Positions 27,214-37,366 are shown, counted from the first letter of the stretch. The stretch is DNA of 64,000 nucleotides from Candidatus Poribacteria bacterium (GCA_028821605.1 JAPPFM010000055.1:186001-250000), one strand, 5' to 3'. Numbers and translations: made by a program. The notes: generated by a model from the letters alone, not told the origin.

Positions 27214-30200
27214 ATGTCCATCCCCAAAATATCCGTAAATAACCCGGTCTTAGCAAACATGTTAATGATCATAATCATCGCATTCGGGGTGTATGCATGG
27301 ATAAACCTACCACGGGAACTCACACCAGAAATCGCCTTACAGAGTGCAACGGTGACAACACTCTATCCGGGAGCCTCTCCAGAAGAAGTTGAAAAACTTG
27401 TCACCGCCCCCATTGAAGACGCTATTGAGGAAAACGTTAGCAAAATCAATTTGTTGTTTTCTACTTCTTCTGAAGGCAGATCCGTCATCTCCGTCGACTT
27501 TGAAGAAATGAGCGATCGGGATTACGACAAGGAAATTGAAAACCTCCGCACTGCTGTAGAGCAGGTGAATGAGCTCCCAGAAGAGATTTTAGAGGAGCCG
27601 CAAGTTGAAGAACTTGATGTTTCCTCCGGCTTCCCCATGCTAACGATTGCTGTAGGCGGGAAAATTTCGGAATCCCAGATGCGCGACATCGCCGAAAATC
27701 TCAAAGACGAAATCTTGGACATCAAAAACATCGCGTCCGTCCGGATAGCAGGTCTCCGCGAAAGAGAAATATGGATTGAGGTGAATCCGGATCGGTTGAA
27801 AGCCTATCAGATTCCGATTGCGATGGTTATTACTGCAGTCGGTGCAAGCAATTTGAACCTCCCAGCGGGTACCATGGAACTCGGCAATACAGAATTCATG
27901 GTCCGGACGATGGGTGAATTCGCCACTCCAGACACGATCGGCGAGACCATCATCTCCGTTCAACCGACAGGTACACCGCTCCGACTGAAAGATGTCGCCA
28001 CTGTTTCGGACACCTACGAAGAGGCGAGAACCCTATCCCGGATTAATGCGGAACCCTCTATTAGTTTGAGCGTACAAAAAAAGACCGACGGAAACACGAT
28101 CGCGTTAGTTGCCCAACTTCGAGAATTAGTTGAAAAACGGAGAGCCGATCTCCCTGAAGGTGCCGAATTGACAGCTGTCAACGATTACTCGGTTATTCTC
28201 AAGGAGCGGTTGGGGATTCTTGAAACAAATGCGTTTTTCGGTTTAGTCCTCGTCGTATTCATGCTCTTCCTCTTTATCGGTTGGCGGAATGCGGTGTTCG
28301 CAGCACTCGGCATACCGGTGGCGTTCATGGCAACCTTCTGGTTTATGTCCGTGGGGGGCTATACACTCAGCGGTGTCTCCCTGTTCGGACTGATTTTAGT
28401 CGTCGGGATTGTTGTCGACGATGCTATTGTTGTCATAGAGAACATTTATCGACACATTGAGAGAGGGGCACCCCCGAAAGTTGCTGCTATTCGTGGTGCG
28501 GAAGAAGTCGGCTGGCCCGTCTTAGCCGCCAGCTTAACGACTATTTGTGCATTCGGTCCATTGATGTTTATGTCCGGTGTTCCTGGACAGTTTATGCGAG
28601 TCGTTCCAATCATGGCGATCCTCGTGCTGATCGCCTCTCTCTTTGAAGTGTTCGTGATTTTACCGGCGCACGTTTCCGAGTGGGGAAAAGCGAGAACGCA
28701 GACAGGACGGAGTAGACTTGAAAATCTCCGCACCCGATCTCGGGATGCCTTTGCCCTAAGTGCTTACATCACCGGCTTTTTCGCATGGTTCGGCCTGTTT
28801 TTTGACTTTATCAGGAGCCGATATGTTAGAATCTTGAAGATAACGATTCGACATCGATATGCCTTTGTAGGAAGTGTTTTCTTTATCGGTTTGATTGCGT
28901 GCGTGGGCGCATTTTTAGTCCTCGATAGGGAGCTCTTCCCCGGTGAAGATTTCCCACAATTCTATGTCAAAGCCGAAATGCCGCCTTCCTATGGGATGCA
29001 AGAAACAACAGAAGTGGTAGCACAACTCGAAGCAGCTGCCAAAACACTTCCATCAAGTGAAGTCGCTGCTATCGTTAGTAACATTGGGTTACACACGCCG
29101 ACTGGGGGTTTGATGGAAGGCGTTACCTATGGATCCAATTTCGGTGAGGTTATTGTTGAACTCACACCAAAACAGGAACGTACTCGAGGTGTAGATGACA
29201 TCATCGCAGAACTGCGGACGAAAACCACAACCATTAGTGGAATTGAGGAACTGAACTTCATCACACAGGAAGGCGGACCGCCGCAAGGGGAAGATGTTGA
29301 AGTCAAGGTAAAAGGTGCCAGATTTGAACAACTGACGGCACTGTCTGATACCCTTAAAGCATCACTCTCGCAGATGGACGGTGTCTACGACATTCGAGAT
29401 GACTTTCGCACGGGTAAATCCGAACTTCGCATCTACCTGAAACCGGAAAAGGCACATCAGTACGGATTAACTACATTCCAGATTGCGCAAACAGTGCGCA
29501 CCGCTATTGAGGGTGCCAAAGCGACAACCTATCGCGAAGCAGACGAGGCGATTGATGTCATCGTCAAATACGAGGAAGATACGCTCGACAACCTCGCTGC
29601 ACTGAATAACTTGTTGATTGCAACACCCACAGGTGCTATCGTCCCGCTCAAGGATGTCGCCGACATTACAGGAGAGAAAGGATATTCCGATATCCGCCGA
29701 TTTGACGGCGAACGGGCAATTACAGTTTATGCTTCTGTAGATAGGGCAAAAACGACACCCTTCGATGCAACTCAAACACTCATCAGTAAATTTGCTGATG
29801 TCGAATCCCTGTATCCCGGATACCAACTCGATTTTAGAGGGCTTTTCGATGAGATTGTAGAATCCTTTTCTGAGTTGTGGAAGTTGTTCATCGTCGGGCT
29901 GTTGCTCATCTATGTCGTATTGGGTGCACAATTCAAATCCTTTATACAACCGATTATCATTATGCTCGCTGTTCCGTTCGGAATGATAGGGGCGATGGTT
30001 GGGTTACTCCTTGCCAATGCGACGCTTAGTATGGTTGCGATGTTTGGTATCGTTGCACTCTCCGGTATTGTGGTGAATGATTCAATTGTGCTTATCGACT
30101 TTATCAACAAATACCGCGAACGCGGTTACAATAAGTGGTATGCCATCCTGAAAGGCGGGTATGTCCGATTACGCCCGATTGTTCTCACTTCACTCACAAC

Positions 30201-30441
30201 AATTATTGGACTCATGCCGATGGCAATCGGTCTTGGCGGTAAATCGCCTATATGGATGCCAATGGCGTATACTATCATCTTCGGGCTTGCGCTCGCAACC
30301 ACGATGACGCTGTTTGTAATGCCTGCGCTTTATGCCATCACAACAGACATACGAGGTCTCGTCCTGAGAAATCCAGAGGAACGTTTCCAAACTGTTTCAG
30401 CCGAGGAACTGTTGGGTGTTGCGGTCCCCGCTGATGACTAA
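27214..30441 (+). CDS. RND-family efflux pump (first of two tandem copies)
   Basis: This 1075-residue inner-membrane proton-driven transporter has the RND layout: N-terminal helix (NPVLANMLMIIIIAFG), porter domain, helices 2-6 with GIVVDDAIVVIENIYRHIE (the essential Asp pair of the proton relay), a second porter domain, and helices 7-12. In helix 10 the relay lysine seen in AcrB is replaced (VVNDSIVLIDFIN), as in several related subfamilies. Such pumps normally work with a membrane-fusion protein and an outer-membrane channel; neither is adjacent. AAGGAG lies 11 bases before the ATG. Substrates unknown. Confidence 0.93.
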   Translation: MSIPKISVNNPVLANMLMIIIIAFGVYAWINLPRELTPEIALQSATVTTLYPGASPEEVEKLVTAPIEDAIEENVSKINLLFSTSSEGRSVISVDFEEMSDRDYDKEIENLRTAVEQVNELPEEILEEPQVEELDVSSGFPMLTIAVGGKISESQMRDIAENLKDEILDIKNIASVRIAGLREREIWIEVNPDRLKAYQIPIAMVITAVGASNLNLPAGTMELGNTEFMVRTMGEFATPDTIGETIISVQPTGTPLRLKDVATVSDTYEEARTLSRINAEPSISLSVQKKTDGNTIALVAQLRELVEKRRADLPEGAELTAVNDYSVILKERLGILETNAFFGLVLVVFMLFLFIGWRNAVFAALGIPVAFMATFWFMSVGGYTLSGVSLFGLILVVGIVVDDAIVVIENIYRHIERGAPPKVAAIRGAEEVGWPVLAASLTTICAFGPLMFMSGVPGQFMRVVPIMAILVLIASLFEVFVILPAHVSEWGKARTQTGRSRLENLRTRSRDAFALSAYITGFFAWFGLFFDFIRSRYVRILKITIRHRYAFVGSVFFIGLIACVGAFLVLDRELFPGEDFPQFYVKAEMPPSYGMQETTEVVAQLEAAAKTLPSSEVAAIVSNIGLHTPTGGLMEGVTYGSNFGEVIVELTPKQERTRGVDDIIAELRTKTTTISGIEELNFITQEGGPPQGEDVEVKVKGARFEQLTALSDTLKASLSQMDGVYDIRDDFRTGKSELRIYLKPEKAHQYGLTTFQIAQTVRTAIEGAKATTYREADEAIDVIVKYEEDTLDNLAALNNLLIATPTGAIVPLKDVADITGEKGYSDIRRFDGERAITVYASVDRAKTTPFDATQTLISKFADVESLYPGYQLDFRGLFDEIVESFSELWKLFIVGLLLIYVVLGAQFKSFIQPIIIMLAVPFGMIGAMVGLLLANATLSMVAMFGIVALSGIVVNDSIVLIDFINKYRERGYNKWYAILKGGYVRLRPIVLTSLTTIIGLMPMAIGLGGKSPIWMPMAYTIIFGLALATTMTLFVMPALYAITTDIRGLVLRNPEERFQTVSAEELLGVAVPADD

Positions 30442-30450
30442 ATAGAATGG

Positions 30451-30489
30451 TAAGGCGAGGTTTCCCGCCCCTCGCCTTATATAATTTTT
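30451..30489 (+). terminator. hairpin terminator between the RND genes
   Basis: TAAGGCGAGG (30451-30460) pairs with CCTCGCCTTA (30470-30479), followed by TATAATTTTT. The stem uses the GGCGAGG core that recurs elsewhere in this window. Confidence 0.6.
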
Positions 30490-30560
30490 GTCCTTGTGAG
30501 ACGGAAACACCCGCAGGTAAAGACTCGTATCCAAATCCCACACAGTAAAATTCAATCACC

Positions 30561-33500
30561 ATGTCCATCCCCAAGATATCCGTAAACAACCCTGTTTTAG
30601 CGAACATGTTAATGATTATAATCATCGTTTTTGGGTTGTACGCATGGATAAACCTACCGCGGGAACTCACCCCAGAAGTCTCAGTCCAGAGCGCAGTTGT
30701 GACAACACTCTATCCGGGAGCCTCTCCAGAAGAAGTTGAAAAACTTGTCACTGCTCCTATTGAAGACGCAATTGAGGAGAACGTCAACAAAGTTGACCTA
30801 TTGTTTTCTACCTCTTCAGAGGGGCGTTCTGTTATCTTTGTCGATTTTGAGGAGATAAGCGACCGGGATTTTGACAAGGAACTTGAAAGCCTACGCACCA
30901 CTGTTGAGCAGGTAAATGAGCTGCCAGAGGAGATTTTAGATGATCCGAGGGTCCAAGAATTTGATATATCATTTGGTTTTCCTATTTTGACGATTGTTGT
31001 AGGTGGAAATATTGCGGAAACGCAGATGCGGGATATTGCTGAAAATCTCAAAGATGAAATTTCGGACATCAAAAACATCGCTTCTGTCCGAATGGCAGGT
31101 CTCCGTGAGAGGGAAATATGGATTGAGGTGAACCCGGATCGATTGAAGGCATATCGACTCCCAATTTCAGCGGTCATTACCGCGCTGGGAACAAACAACT
31201 TGAATCTCCCCGCCGGCACAATGGAACTCGGAGGCACAGAATTCATGATCCGAACGATGGGAGAATTCACCGATTTGGACACTATTGGCGAAACTCCCAT
31301 CACTGTTCAGCCGATAGGTACGCTTCTCCGTCTGAAAGATGTTGCGACGATTTCTGACACCTACGAGGAGGTGCGAACGCTATCGCGAATTAATGGACAA
31401 CCTTCGATTAGCCTGAGTGTGCAAAAGAAGACTGAGGGAAACACAATTGCATTAGTTACTAAACTTCGAGAATTAGTCGACAATCGGAGAACGGATCTCC
31501 CTGAAGGTGCTGAGTTGACGGTTGTTAATGACTATTCCGTTGTTCTCAAAGAACGATTGGGAATTCTTGAAACAAATGCCTTTTTCGGTTTGGTGCTTGT
31601 TGTGCTAATGCTCCTTCTCTTTATTGGATGGCGGAATGCCCTATTTGCGGCACTCGGCATACCGGTGGCGTTCATGGCAACTTTTTGGTTTATGTCCATT
31701 GCTGGTTATACACTCAGCGGTGTCTCACTGTTTGGGCTCATTTTAGTCGTCGGGATTGTTGTTGATGATGCTATTGTCGTCATAGAGAACATCTACCGGC
31801 ATATTGAAACAGGCGCATCCCCGAAAGTTGCCGCCATTCGTGGTGCGGAAGAAGTCGGTTGGCCCGTTGTAGCAGCAAGCTTGACGACCATCTGTGCTTT
31901 TGGACCGTTGATGTTTATGTCTGGTGTTACTGGACAGTTTATGCGGATCGTGCCGGTTATGGCGATTCTGGTGTTGATAGCATCTCTTTTTGAGGTCTTC
32001 GTAATTTTACCAGCACACGTCGCTGAATGGGGAAAAACCAAAATTCGCACAGGACGCAGCAGGCTTGAAAATCTCCGAACCGGGTCCCCGAGGGGTTTCA
32101 CCTTCGGTGTCCGCATTGTCAGCTTTTTCGTGTGGTTTGCTATGTTTTTTGAATTAATTCGGAACCGATATGTTAGAATCCTGAAAATAACCATTCGACA
32201 CCGATATGCGTTTGTAGGGAGTGTCCTCTTCTTCGGATTGGTTGCATGCATCGGGGCATTTTTTGTTCTTGACAGGGAACTCTTCCCTGGTGAAGAGTTC
32301 CCACAATTTTATGTCAAAGCTGAGATGCCACCTTCCTACGGAATACAGGAAACAACAGAAGTAATTGTCCAAATTGAAGAGATGGCTAAAGGACTTCCCT
32401 CAACTGAAGTTGACGCGGTCGTCAGCAATGTCGGTTTACATACATTTATGTCAGGTTTGATAAGAAGAAGTGTTACCTACGGCTCAAATTTAGGAGAGGT
32501 AATCGTCGAGCTCACACCAAAGCAAAAACGCACCCGTGGTGTGGATGAGATCATCGCAGAACTACGGACAAAAACCACCACAATTAGTGGAATTGAGCGG
32601 CTGAGTTTCGTCACACAGGACGGGGGGGCACCACAAGTAGCAGATGTGAGCACGAAAATAAAAGGACCGAGATTTGAGAATCTGACTGAACTCGCTGGCG
32701 TTCTTAAGACAGCCCTATCTCAGATAGATGGCGTTTACGACATCCAAGATGATTTCAGCATTGGAAAATCTGAACTGCGCATCTACTTAAATCAGGAGAA
32801 AGCGCGTCAATATGGATTAACCACGTTTCAGGTCGCACAAACCGTTCAAACGGGTATTGAGGGTGCCAAGGCAACCACCTATCGAGAAGCAGACGAGGCG
32901 ATTGATGTTATCGTCAAATATGAGGAAGACACGCTTAGGAATCTCGCAGCACTTAGCAATCTCTTGGTTGCGACACCCACTGGTGCCGCTGTTCCCCTTA
33001 AGGACGTTGCAGATATAAGGGAAGAAAAGGGGTACGCAGATATCCATCGCTTCGATGGGGAACGAGCAATCACAGTTTATGCATCCGTAGATAGAGAAAA
33101 GACGACTGCCTTTAAAGTGAATCAATCGCTCATCAGCGCATTTGCTGATATAGAATCTTTGTATCCGGGATACCAACTCGATTTTCGAGGGGTTTTTGAT
33201 GAAATTACAGAATCCTTTTCTGAGTTGTGGAAGTTGTTCATTGTTGGGCTGTTGCTCATCTATGTCGTATTGGGTGCACAATTCAAATCCTTTATACAAC
33301 CGATTATCATTTTGTTTGCTGTTCCATTTGGTATGATCGGTGCGATGGTAGGACTCCTACTTTCCCATGCGACCCTTAGCATCGTCGCTATGTTTGGTAT
33401 CGTTGCACTCGCTGGGATTGTGGTGAACGATTCGATCGTTCTTATCGACTTCATTAACAAGTACCGAGAAAAGGGGTATAACAAGTGGTACGCTATTCTG

Positions 33501-33791
33501 AAAGGCAGTAGTCTCCGATTGCGTCCAATCGTTCTCACCACGGTGACGACGATTTTCGGACTCATTCCGATGGCAATCGGGTTAGGTGGCAAGTCGCCTA
33601 TATGGATGCCGATGGCGTATACGATCATTTTCGGACTCGCCGTTGCAACATTGATGACGCTGTTCGTGATGCCGGGATTATATGCCATCACAACGGACCT
33701 TCGTAGACTCATCTTGAAAGACCCGGAAGGACGTTTCCGTTCCGTTTCAGAAGAAGAATTATTAGGTGCCTCAGTTACAGCAGACGATTAG
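30561..33791 (+). CDS. RND-family efflux pump (second tandem copy)
   Basis: A 1076-residue paralogue of the preceding gene, nearly the same from the first residue (MSIPKISVNNPVLANM) to the end (EELLGASVTADD versus EELLGVAVPADD). Helix 4 keeps VVDDAIVVIENIYRH and helix 10 has VVNDSIVLIDFIN. Differences concentrate in the porter domains, for instance the loop LHTFMSGLIRRSVTYGSN against LHTPTGGLMEGVTYGSN, so the two may differ in substrate or form a heteromeric pump as MdtB/MdtC do. It has no strong ribosome site and lies after a hairpin, so it may be expressed separately. No fusion protein is adjacent. Confidence 0.93.
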   Translation: MSIPKISVNNPVLANMLMIIIIVFGLYAWINLPRELTPEVSVQSAVVTTLYPGASPEEVEKLVTAPIEDAIEENVNKVDLLFSTSSEGRSVIFVDFEEISDRDFDKELESLRTTVEQVNELPEEILDDPRVQEFDISFGFPILTIVVGGNIAETQMRDIAENLKDEISDIKNIASVRMAGLREREIWIEVNPDRLKAYRLPISAVITALGTNNLNLPAGTMELGGTEFMIRTMGEFTDLDTIGETPITVQPIGTLLRLKDVATISDTYEEVRTLSRINGQPSISLSVQKKTEGNTIALVTKLRELVDNRRTDLPEGAELTVVNDYSVVLKERLGILETNAFFGLVLVVLMLLLFIGWRNALFAALGIPVAFMATFWFMSIAGYTLSGVSLFGLILVVGIVVDDAIVVIENIYRHIETGASPKVAAIRGAEEVGWPVVAASLTTICAFGPLMFMSGVTGQFMRIVPVMAILVLIASLFEVFVILPAHVAEWGKTKIRTGRSRLENLRTGSPRGFTFGVRIVSFFVWFAMFFELIRNRYVRILKITIRHRYAFVGSVLFFGLVACIGAFFVLDRELFPGEEFPQFYVKAEMPPSYGIQETTEVIVQIEEMAKGLPSTEVDAVVSNVGLHTFMSGLIRRSVTYGSNLGEVIVELTPKQKRTRGVDEIIAELRTKTTTISGIERLSFVTQDGGAPQVADVSTKIKGPRFENLTELAGVLKTALSQIDGVYDIQDDFSIGKSELRIYLNQEKARQYGLTTFQVAQTVQTGIEGAKATTYREADEAIDVIVKYEEDTLRNLAALSNLLVATPTGAAVPLKDVADIREEKGYADIHRFDGERAITVYASVDREKTTAFKVNQSLISAFADIESLYPGYQLDFRGVFDEITESFSELWKLFIVGLLLIYVVLGAQFKSFIQPIIILFAVPFGMIGAMVGLLLSHATLSIVAMFGIVALAGIVVNDSIVLIDFINKYREKGYNKWYAILKGSSLRLRPIVLTTVTTIFGLIPMAIGLGGKSPIWMPMAYTIIFGLAVATLMTLFVMPGLYAITTDLRRLILKDPEGRFRSVSEEELLGASVTADD

Positions 33792-33821
33792 CACTCACAT
33801 CACAACCGAAAAAATTTCGAC

Positions 33822-33850
33822 TTCTCAAATAGCACAAGAGTTGCTATAAT
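33822..33850 (+). promoter_or_regulatory. extended -10 promoter for the ATPase-DUF4276 pair
   Basis: TGC-TATAAT (33842-33850) with a weak TTCTCA at 33822-33827 and a 17-base spacer, 50 bases before the ATPase start. Confidence 0.5.
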
Positions 33851-33900
33851 GAAGGGTGAGTTGTTTTGATATCCGCAGAAATGAAAATGGAGATTGCAAA

Positions 33901-35178
33901 ATGGCAACATTAGAAGGCTTCAGAGTAAGAAATTTTGGAGTTCTTAAAGATGTAACACTGGGTCGCCTATGGGATAGAAGAAAAGAAGAAGCCCTCACGC
34001 CAATGACAGCGGTAATCGGAAAAAATGGGGTCGGTAAGAGCGCGTTATTCGATGCATTTGGTTTCCTTGCGGATGCCCTCAATCTCAACAATATCGAAGA
34101 GGCTTGCGACGCACGCGGGCGCGGTGGCTTTGACAAAATGCGAACCCAAGGCGCAACAGCTCCCGTTGAATTTGATGTGTACTATAGGGAACACGGAAAT
34201 GCTAGACCCATTACATATCAGATTGCCATTACAGCAGATGGGTTCGGACGACCTTATGTTCTTCGGGAACGTCTTCGACAAAGACGAAAGGGGCAAACGC
34301 GGGGTCAGCCATTTTCCTTTTTAATGCTTAATAATGGAAATGGTATAGCATGGAAAGGGGAACAAGCCGGACATCAGATCGAAGAAACTGAGGATTTAGA
34401 TCTTTTCATGGAATTACTAAAAGCGCAAGAAGAATCTGGCGAAACAGAGTCTATTGAATTAGATGATCCGCGTAAACTTGGTATTGCTACACTTGGTGCT
34501 TTGAAGCAGCATCCGAGAATTTCAGTCTTTCGTCGGTTCATTGAGGGATGGTATCTCAGCTACTTTACACCAGACGCTGCGCGCATCTTGCCTCTTGCCG
34601 GTCCACAGGAACATCTCAATCTTCACGGTGACAATCTTGGGAATGTCGTGCAATTCATGGAACGTGAACATCCACAGCGTTTCCACGCGATCTTGAAAAA
34701 AATCGCTGATAAAATCCCGGGCATAGATCAAATCGATACAGAAAAAACGAGTGATGGCAGATTACTACTCAGATTTAACGATAAAGGATTTCAAGATCCC
34801 TTTTATGCACAACAAATGTCCGATGGAACACTCAAAGTATTCGCTTACCTATTGCTGCTTGAGGATCCAACCCCACCTCCTTTCCTTTGTATTGAAGAAC
34901 CGGAAAATGGGTTATATCACAAACTTTTGGAGACCCTTGCCATTGAATTCCGTGAACATGCCACAGGACACAAAGGAGGCTCACAGGTCTTCATTACGAC
35001 ACACCAACCGTATTTTGTTAATGCCTTAGAACCGAAAGAGGTTTGGATCCTGGAAAAGGGTAAGGACGGGTTTTCCAAAATCCGTCGGGCAAGCGAAGAT
35101 CCACTTGTGAACGACCTTGTTGAAGAAGGGCTTCCTTTGGGTGGACTTTGGTATAGCGACTATCTTGACCCAAGGTAA
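33901..35178 (+). CDS. AAA (OLD/ABC-type) ATPase of a two-gene defence-like system
   Basis: The 425-residue ATPase has an SMC/OLD-like start (LEGFRVRNFGVLKDV), Walker A VIGKNGVGKS (residues 38-47), the ABC-like QQMSDGTLKVFAYLLLLEDP signature, Walker B FLCIEEPENGLY and the ITTHQPYFVNAL switch region. Such ATPases pair with a separate nuclease or TOPRIM effector in anti-phage systems. The next gene, 4 bases downstream, is a DUF4276 TOPRIM-like protein. The start is the ATG at 33901, with GGAG 8 bases upstream. The pair resembles a split OLD nuclease or PARIS-like arrangement; activity has to be inferred. Confidence 0.88.
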   Translation: MATLEGFRVRNFGVLKDVTLGRLWDRRKEEALTPMTAVIGKNGVGKSALFDAFGFLADALNLNNIEEACDARGRGGFDKMRTQGATAPVEFDVYYREHGNARPITYQIAITADGFGRPYVLRERLRQRRKGQTRGQPFSFLMLNNGNGIAWKGEQAGHQIEETEDLDLFMELLKAQEESGETESIELDDPRKLGIATLGALKQHPRISVFRRFIEGWYLSYFTPDAARILPLAGPQEHLNLHGDNLGNVVQFMEREHPQRFHAILKKIADKIPGIDQIDTEKTSDGRLLLRFNDKGFQDPFYAQQMSDGTLKVFAYLLLLEDPTPPPFLCIEEPENGLYHKLLETLAIEFREHATGHKGGSQVFITTHQPYFVNALEPKEVWILEKGKDGFSKIRRASEDPLVNDLVEEGLPLGGLWYSDYLDPR

Positions 35179-35182
35179 AAGA

Positions 35183-35824
35183 ATGCATTTTGAGATACTT
35201 GTTGAAGACCAATCTGGAAAGAAAGCACTTGATATTCTGATACCAAAGATTATCAGTAATCAACACAAGTTCAAGGTCCGTCCCTATCAAGGAATCGGGC
35301 ACATTCCCAAAAACCTCACCAATCCTACTAATGCGAATACAAACCTTTTGCTCAATCAACTCCCGATGCAGCTCAGGGCGTACGGAAAAAGTTATGCCAA
35401 TGACCCTACCAAAGTCGTAATTGTGGTGTGCGACTTGGATAATAACTGCTTGAGAACGTTTCGCCGACAACTCTTCACTGTTCTAAATGCTTGTAACCCC
35501 AGACCAAAGACTCGGTTTTGTATTGCTATAGAAGAGGGTGAAGCTTGGCTGCTGGGCGATATTCCAGCAATCAAGGCAGCTTATCCGAGAGCCAAGGACA
35601 ATATCCTGAATGGTTATCAAAATGACTCCATTTGTGGAACATGGGAACTTCTGGCTGATGCAGTATTTAGAGGTGGTTCAAGTAGGTTAAAAAAGAGAGG
35701 ATGGCAGACAGTTGGTAGGGAGAAATCAACATGGGCACAGAAAATCACCCCATATATGAACGTAGACCAAAACGCATCACCCAGTTTTTGTTACTTTCGA
35801 GATAAGATTCGAGAACTCATCTGA
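35183..35824 (+). CDS. DUF4276 TOPRIM-like effector of the ATPase pair
   Basis: The 213-residue protein starts MHFEILVEDQSGKKALDILI, the DUF4276 signature, with Glu8 as the TOPRIM acidic residue, and has VVIVVCDLDNN (Asp84, Asp86) as the DxD motif. The middle CIAIEEGEAWLLGD also fits DUF4276. TOPRIM nucleases or primases act on DNA or RNA with metal ions. Its start overlaps the region just after the ATPase stop (4-base gap, AAGG upstream), so the two are co-translated. Probably the nuclease of a two-component defence system; a housekeeping role is possible. Confidence 0.82.
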   Translation: MHFEILVEDQSGKKALDILIPKIISNQHKFKVRPYQGIGHIPKNLTNPTNANTNLLLNQLPMQLRAYGKSYANDPTKVVIVVCDLDNNCLRTFRRQLFTVLNACNPRPKTRFCIAIEEGEAWLLGDIPAIKAAYPRAKDNILNGYQNDSICGTWELLADAVFRGGSSRLKKRGWQTVGREKSTWAQKITPYMNVDQNASPSFCYFRDKIRELI

Positions 35825-35874
35825 GTATCTACCGTTGACGTATCAACTCATTGGAAATCAAGGAGAAAAATCAA

Positions 35875-36849
35875 GTGAATCAACAGAATTTGAAAATTGC
35901 TTTCATTGGCGTTGGGGGCATCGCTGGCAATTACCGCCGAAGTCTCAATCAACTTGAACGTCCCATCGTAGCCGTCTGTGATATAAACGCTGAACGCGTG
36001 GAGACAATCGCCACGGAAGAGAACGCGACTGCATACACCGACCATCGCGAAATGCTACAGAAAGAGAAACCGGATGTCGTGTTTACCTGTATCCCGCCGG
36101 GGGCACACACGACGCAGGTTGCCGATGCAGCAGCGTCCGGTGCGGCGGTTTTCGTTGCTAAACCCGTTGCGCAAGACTTAGAAACAGCGCAACATGCTCG
36201 TGATGCGATTGCTGCCGCAGGTGTCATCAACCAAGTCGGTTACATGGCACGATATAGCGACATTACAGCGAAAGCGAAGGAATTAGTCGGAGATCAGAAA
36301 CTCACTATGGGGATTGGACGGTTTCTCACGAGGATGGGTGCAAACCACCCCTGGTGGGGAAAATACGATGTCTCACGCGGACAGATGGTAGAGCAGACGA
36401 CCCACGTCTTCGACCTCATCCGCTACTTCCTCGGTGATGTGGTGAATGTTCACGCCTACGGTATCAAAGGCGTTTCTGAAGGGATTGCCGATTTTGAGGA
36501 GTGCACCGTCTGTAACATGCAGTTTGAAAGTGGTGCGGTCGGCAGTATTACCAGTACGTGCGTCGCTCGCGCACACGACAATTTCGCAACTGAATTAGTC
36601 GGCGATGACCTCTATCTCAAACTCACGCATGACCTCGGATTACGTGGACAGATTGGCGGTGAAGGGATTGACTATACCGGTACAGAAGCCGGTTATTTCC
36701 GACAGGTTGAGCAGTTCATCAATGCGGTTGACGCAAACGATCAGGGATTGGTACTCTCGCCCTACGCCGATGCTGCGAAGAGCCTTGCTGTGACACTCGC
36801 TGCGAATCGTTCGTTGGAAACGGGACAGGTTGAACAGGTTGCTAAGTGA
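35875..36849 (+). CDS. Gfo/Idh/MocA family oxidoreductase
   Basis: A 324-residue NAD(P)-dependent sugar or polyol dehydrogenase. The Rossmann start KIAFIGVGGIAGNYRRSL, the FTCIPPGAHTTQVADAA strand and the catalytic-lysine segment FVAKPVAQDLE are typical; the C-terminal domain carries RGQMVEQTTHVFDLIRYF with the conserved His. The GTG at 35875 is chosen because AAGGAG lies 9 bases before it; a TTG 24 bases upstream is the only other option. It sits between two ATPase-effector pairs with no clear link to either. Confidence 0.9.
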   Translation: MNQQNLKIAFIGVGGIAGNYRRSLNQLERPIVAVCDINAERVETIATEENATAYTDHREMLQKEKPDVVFTCIPPGAHTTQVADAAASGAAVFVAKPVAQDLETAQHARDAIAAAGVINQVGYMARYSDITAKAKELVGDQKLTMGIGRFLTRMGANHPWWGKYDVSRGQMVEQTTHVFDLIRYFLGDVVNVHAYGIKGVSEGIADFEECTVCNMQFESGAVGSITSTCVARAHDNFATELVGDDLYLKLTHDLGLRGQIGGEGIDYTGTEAGYFRQVEQFINAVDANDQGLVLSPYADAAKSLAVTLAANRSLETGQVEQVAK

Positions 36850-36862
36850 TTGAAGGAAGAAG

Positions 36863-37366
36863 TCAACGCTTACTTGACTTTGCCACAGCTTGTGCTAAGT
36901 TTCCTTGGTGACCGCATCGCGCGGTATTAATCGGAAATTCTGTGCCTCGGAACCTGATTCTGGAAGTTCTAAGTCGGTTTCGCTGAGTTCTGTGTATACT
37001 ACCACCATGAACCAGGATAAGAACAAGGTTCACATCAACATCATTTAGAGTGCAATTGTCCACGATGCGCGCTCCCTCTTGCAACTGCGCGACTGCCTCT
37101 GATGCATCAACATCGCCTCTTTTAAGTTCCATTGGGACTCCAATGAGGCTGCTCTGGGTAGTGTCAATGTAGAAGAGAACAAAATCGCACTGATGTGTTT
37201 CCGCCTTGTCCGTTGGAAAAGCAAGGTCTACATCCAATACAACTCGGTTGGTTGGTATGTTCGCCATAGAGACGCGACACCCTTCTTTGGTATAAGGGGA
37301 TGTCGCTTTCCTGTCTCCTATCCACTGACGAATCTCCTCAAGAGTTTCATGAAGATTCACGTTCAT
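36863..37366 (-). CDS. small PD-(D/E)XK-like protein paired with an AAA ATPase
   Basis: The 167-residue protein shows a nuclease-like pattern: Asp61 in HQCDFVLFYID, then Glu80-x-Lys82 in GVPMELKRGDVDA, and a following helix with Gln (AVAQLQEGARI). Spacing and flanking strands fit a PD-(D/E)XK core. The ATG at 37366 lies inside the last 20 bases of the ATPase gene and has AAAGGTGAAG upstream, so the two are translationally coupled. Most likely the nuclease effector of an ATPase-nuclease system. The family is not one I can name, and the fold assignment rests on motif reading only. Confidence 0.6.
   Translation of the reverse strand: MNVNLHETLEEIRQWIGDRKATSPYTKEGCRVSMANIPTNRVVLDVDLAFPTDKAETHQCDFVLFYIDTTQSSLIGVPMELKRGDVDASEAVAQLQEGARIVDNCTLNDVDVNLVLILVHGGSIHRTQRNRLRTSRIRFRGTEFPINTARCGHQGNLAQAVAKSSKR

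Noticed and set aside
35851-35874. TTG start of the Gfo/Idh/MocA gene at 35851
   Set aside because: The AAGGAG at 35860-35865 lies inside it and fits the GTG at 35875.
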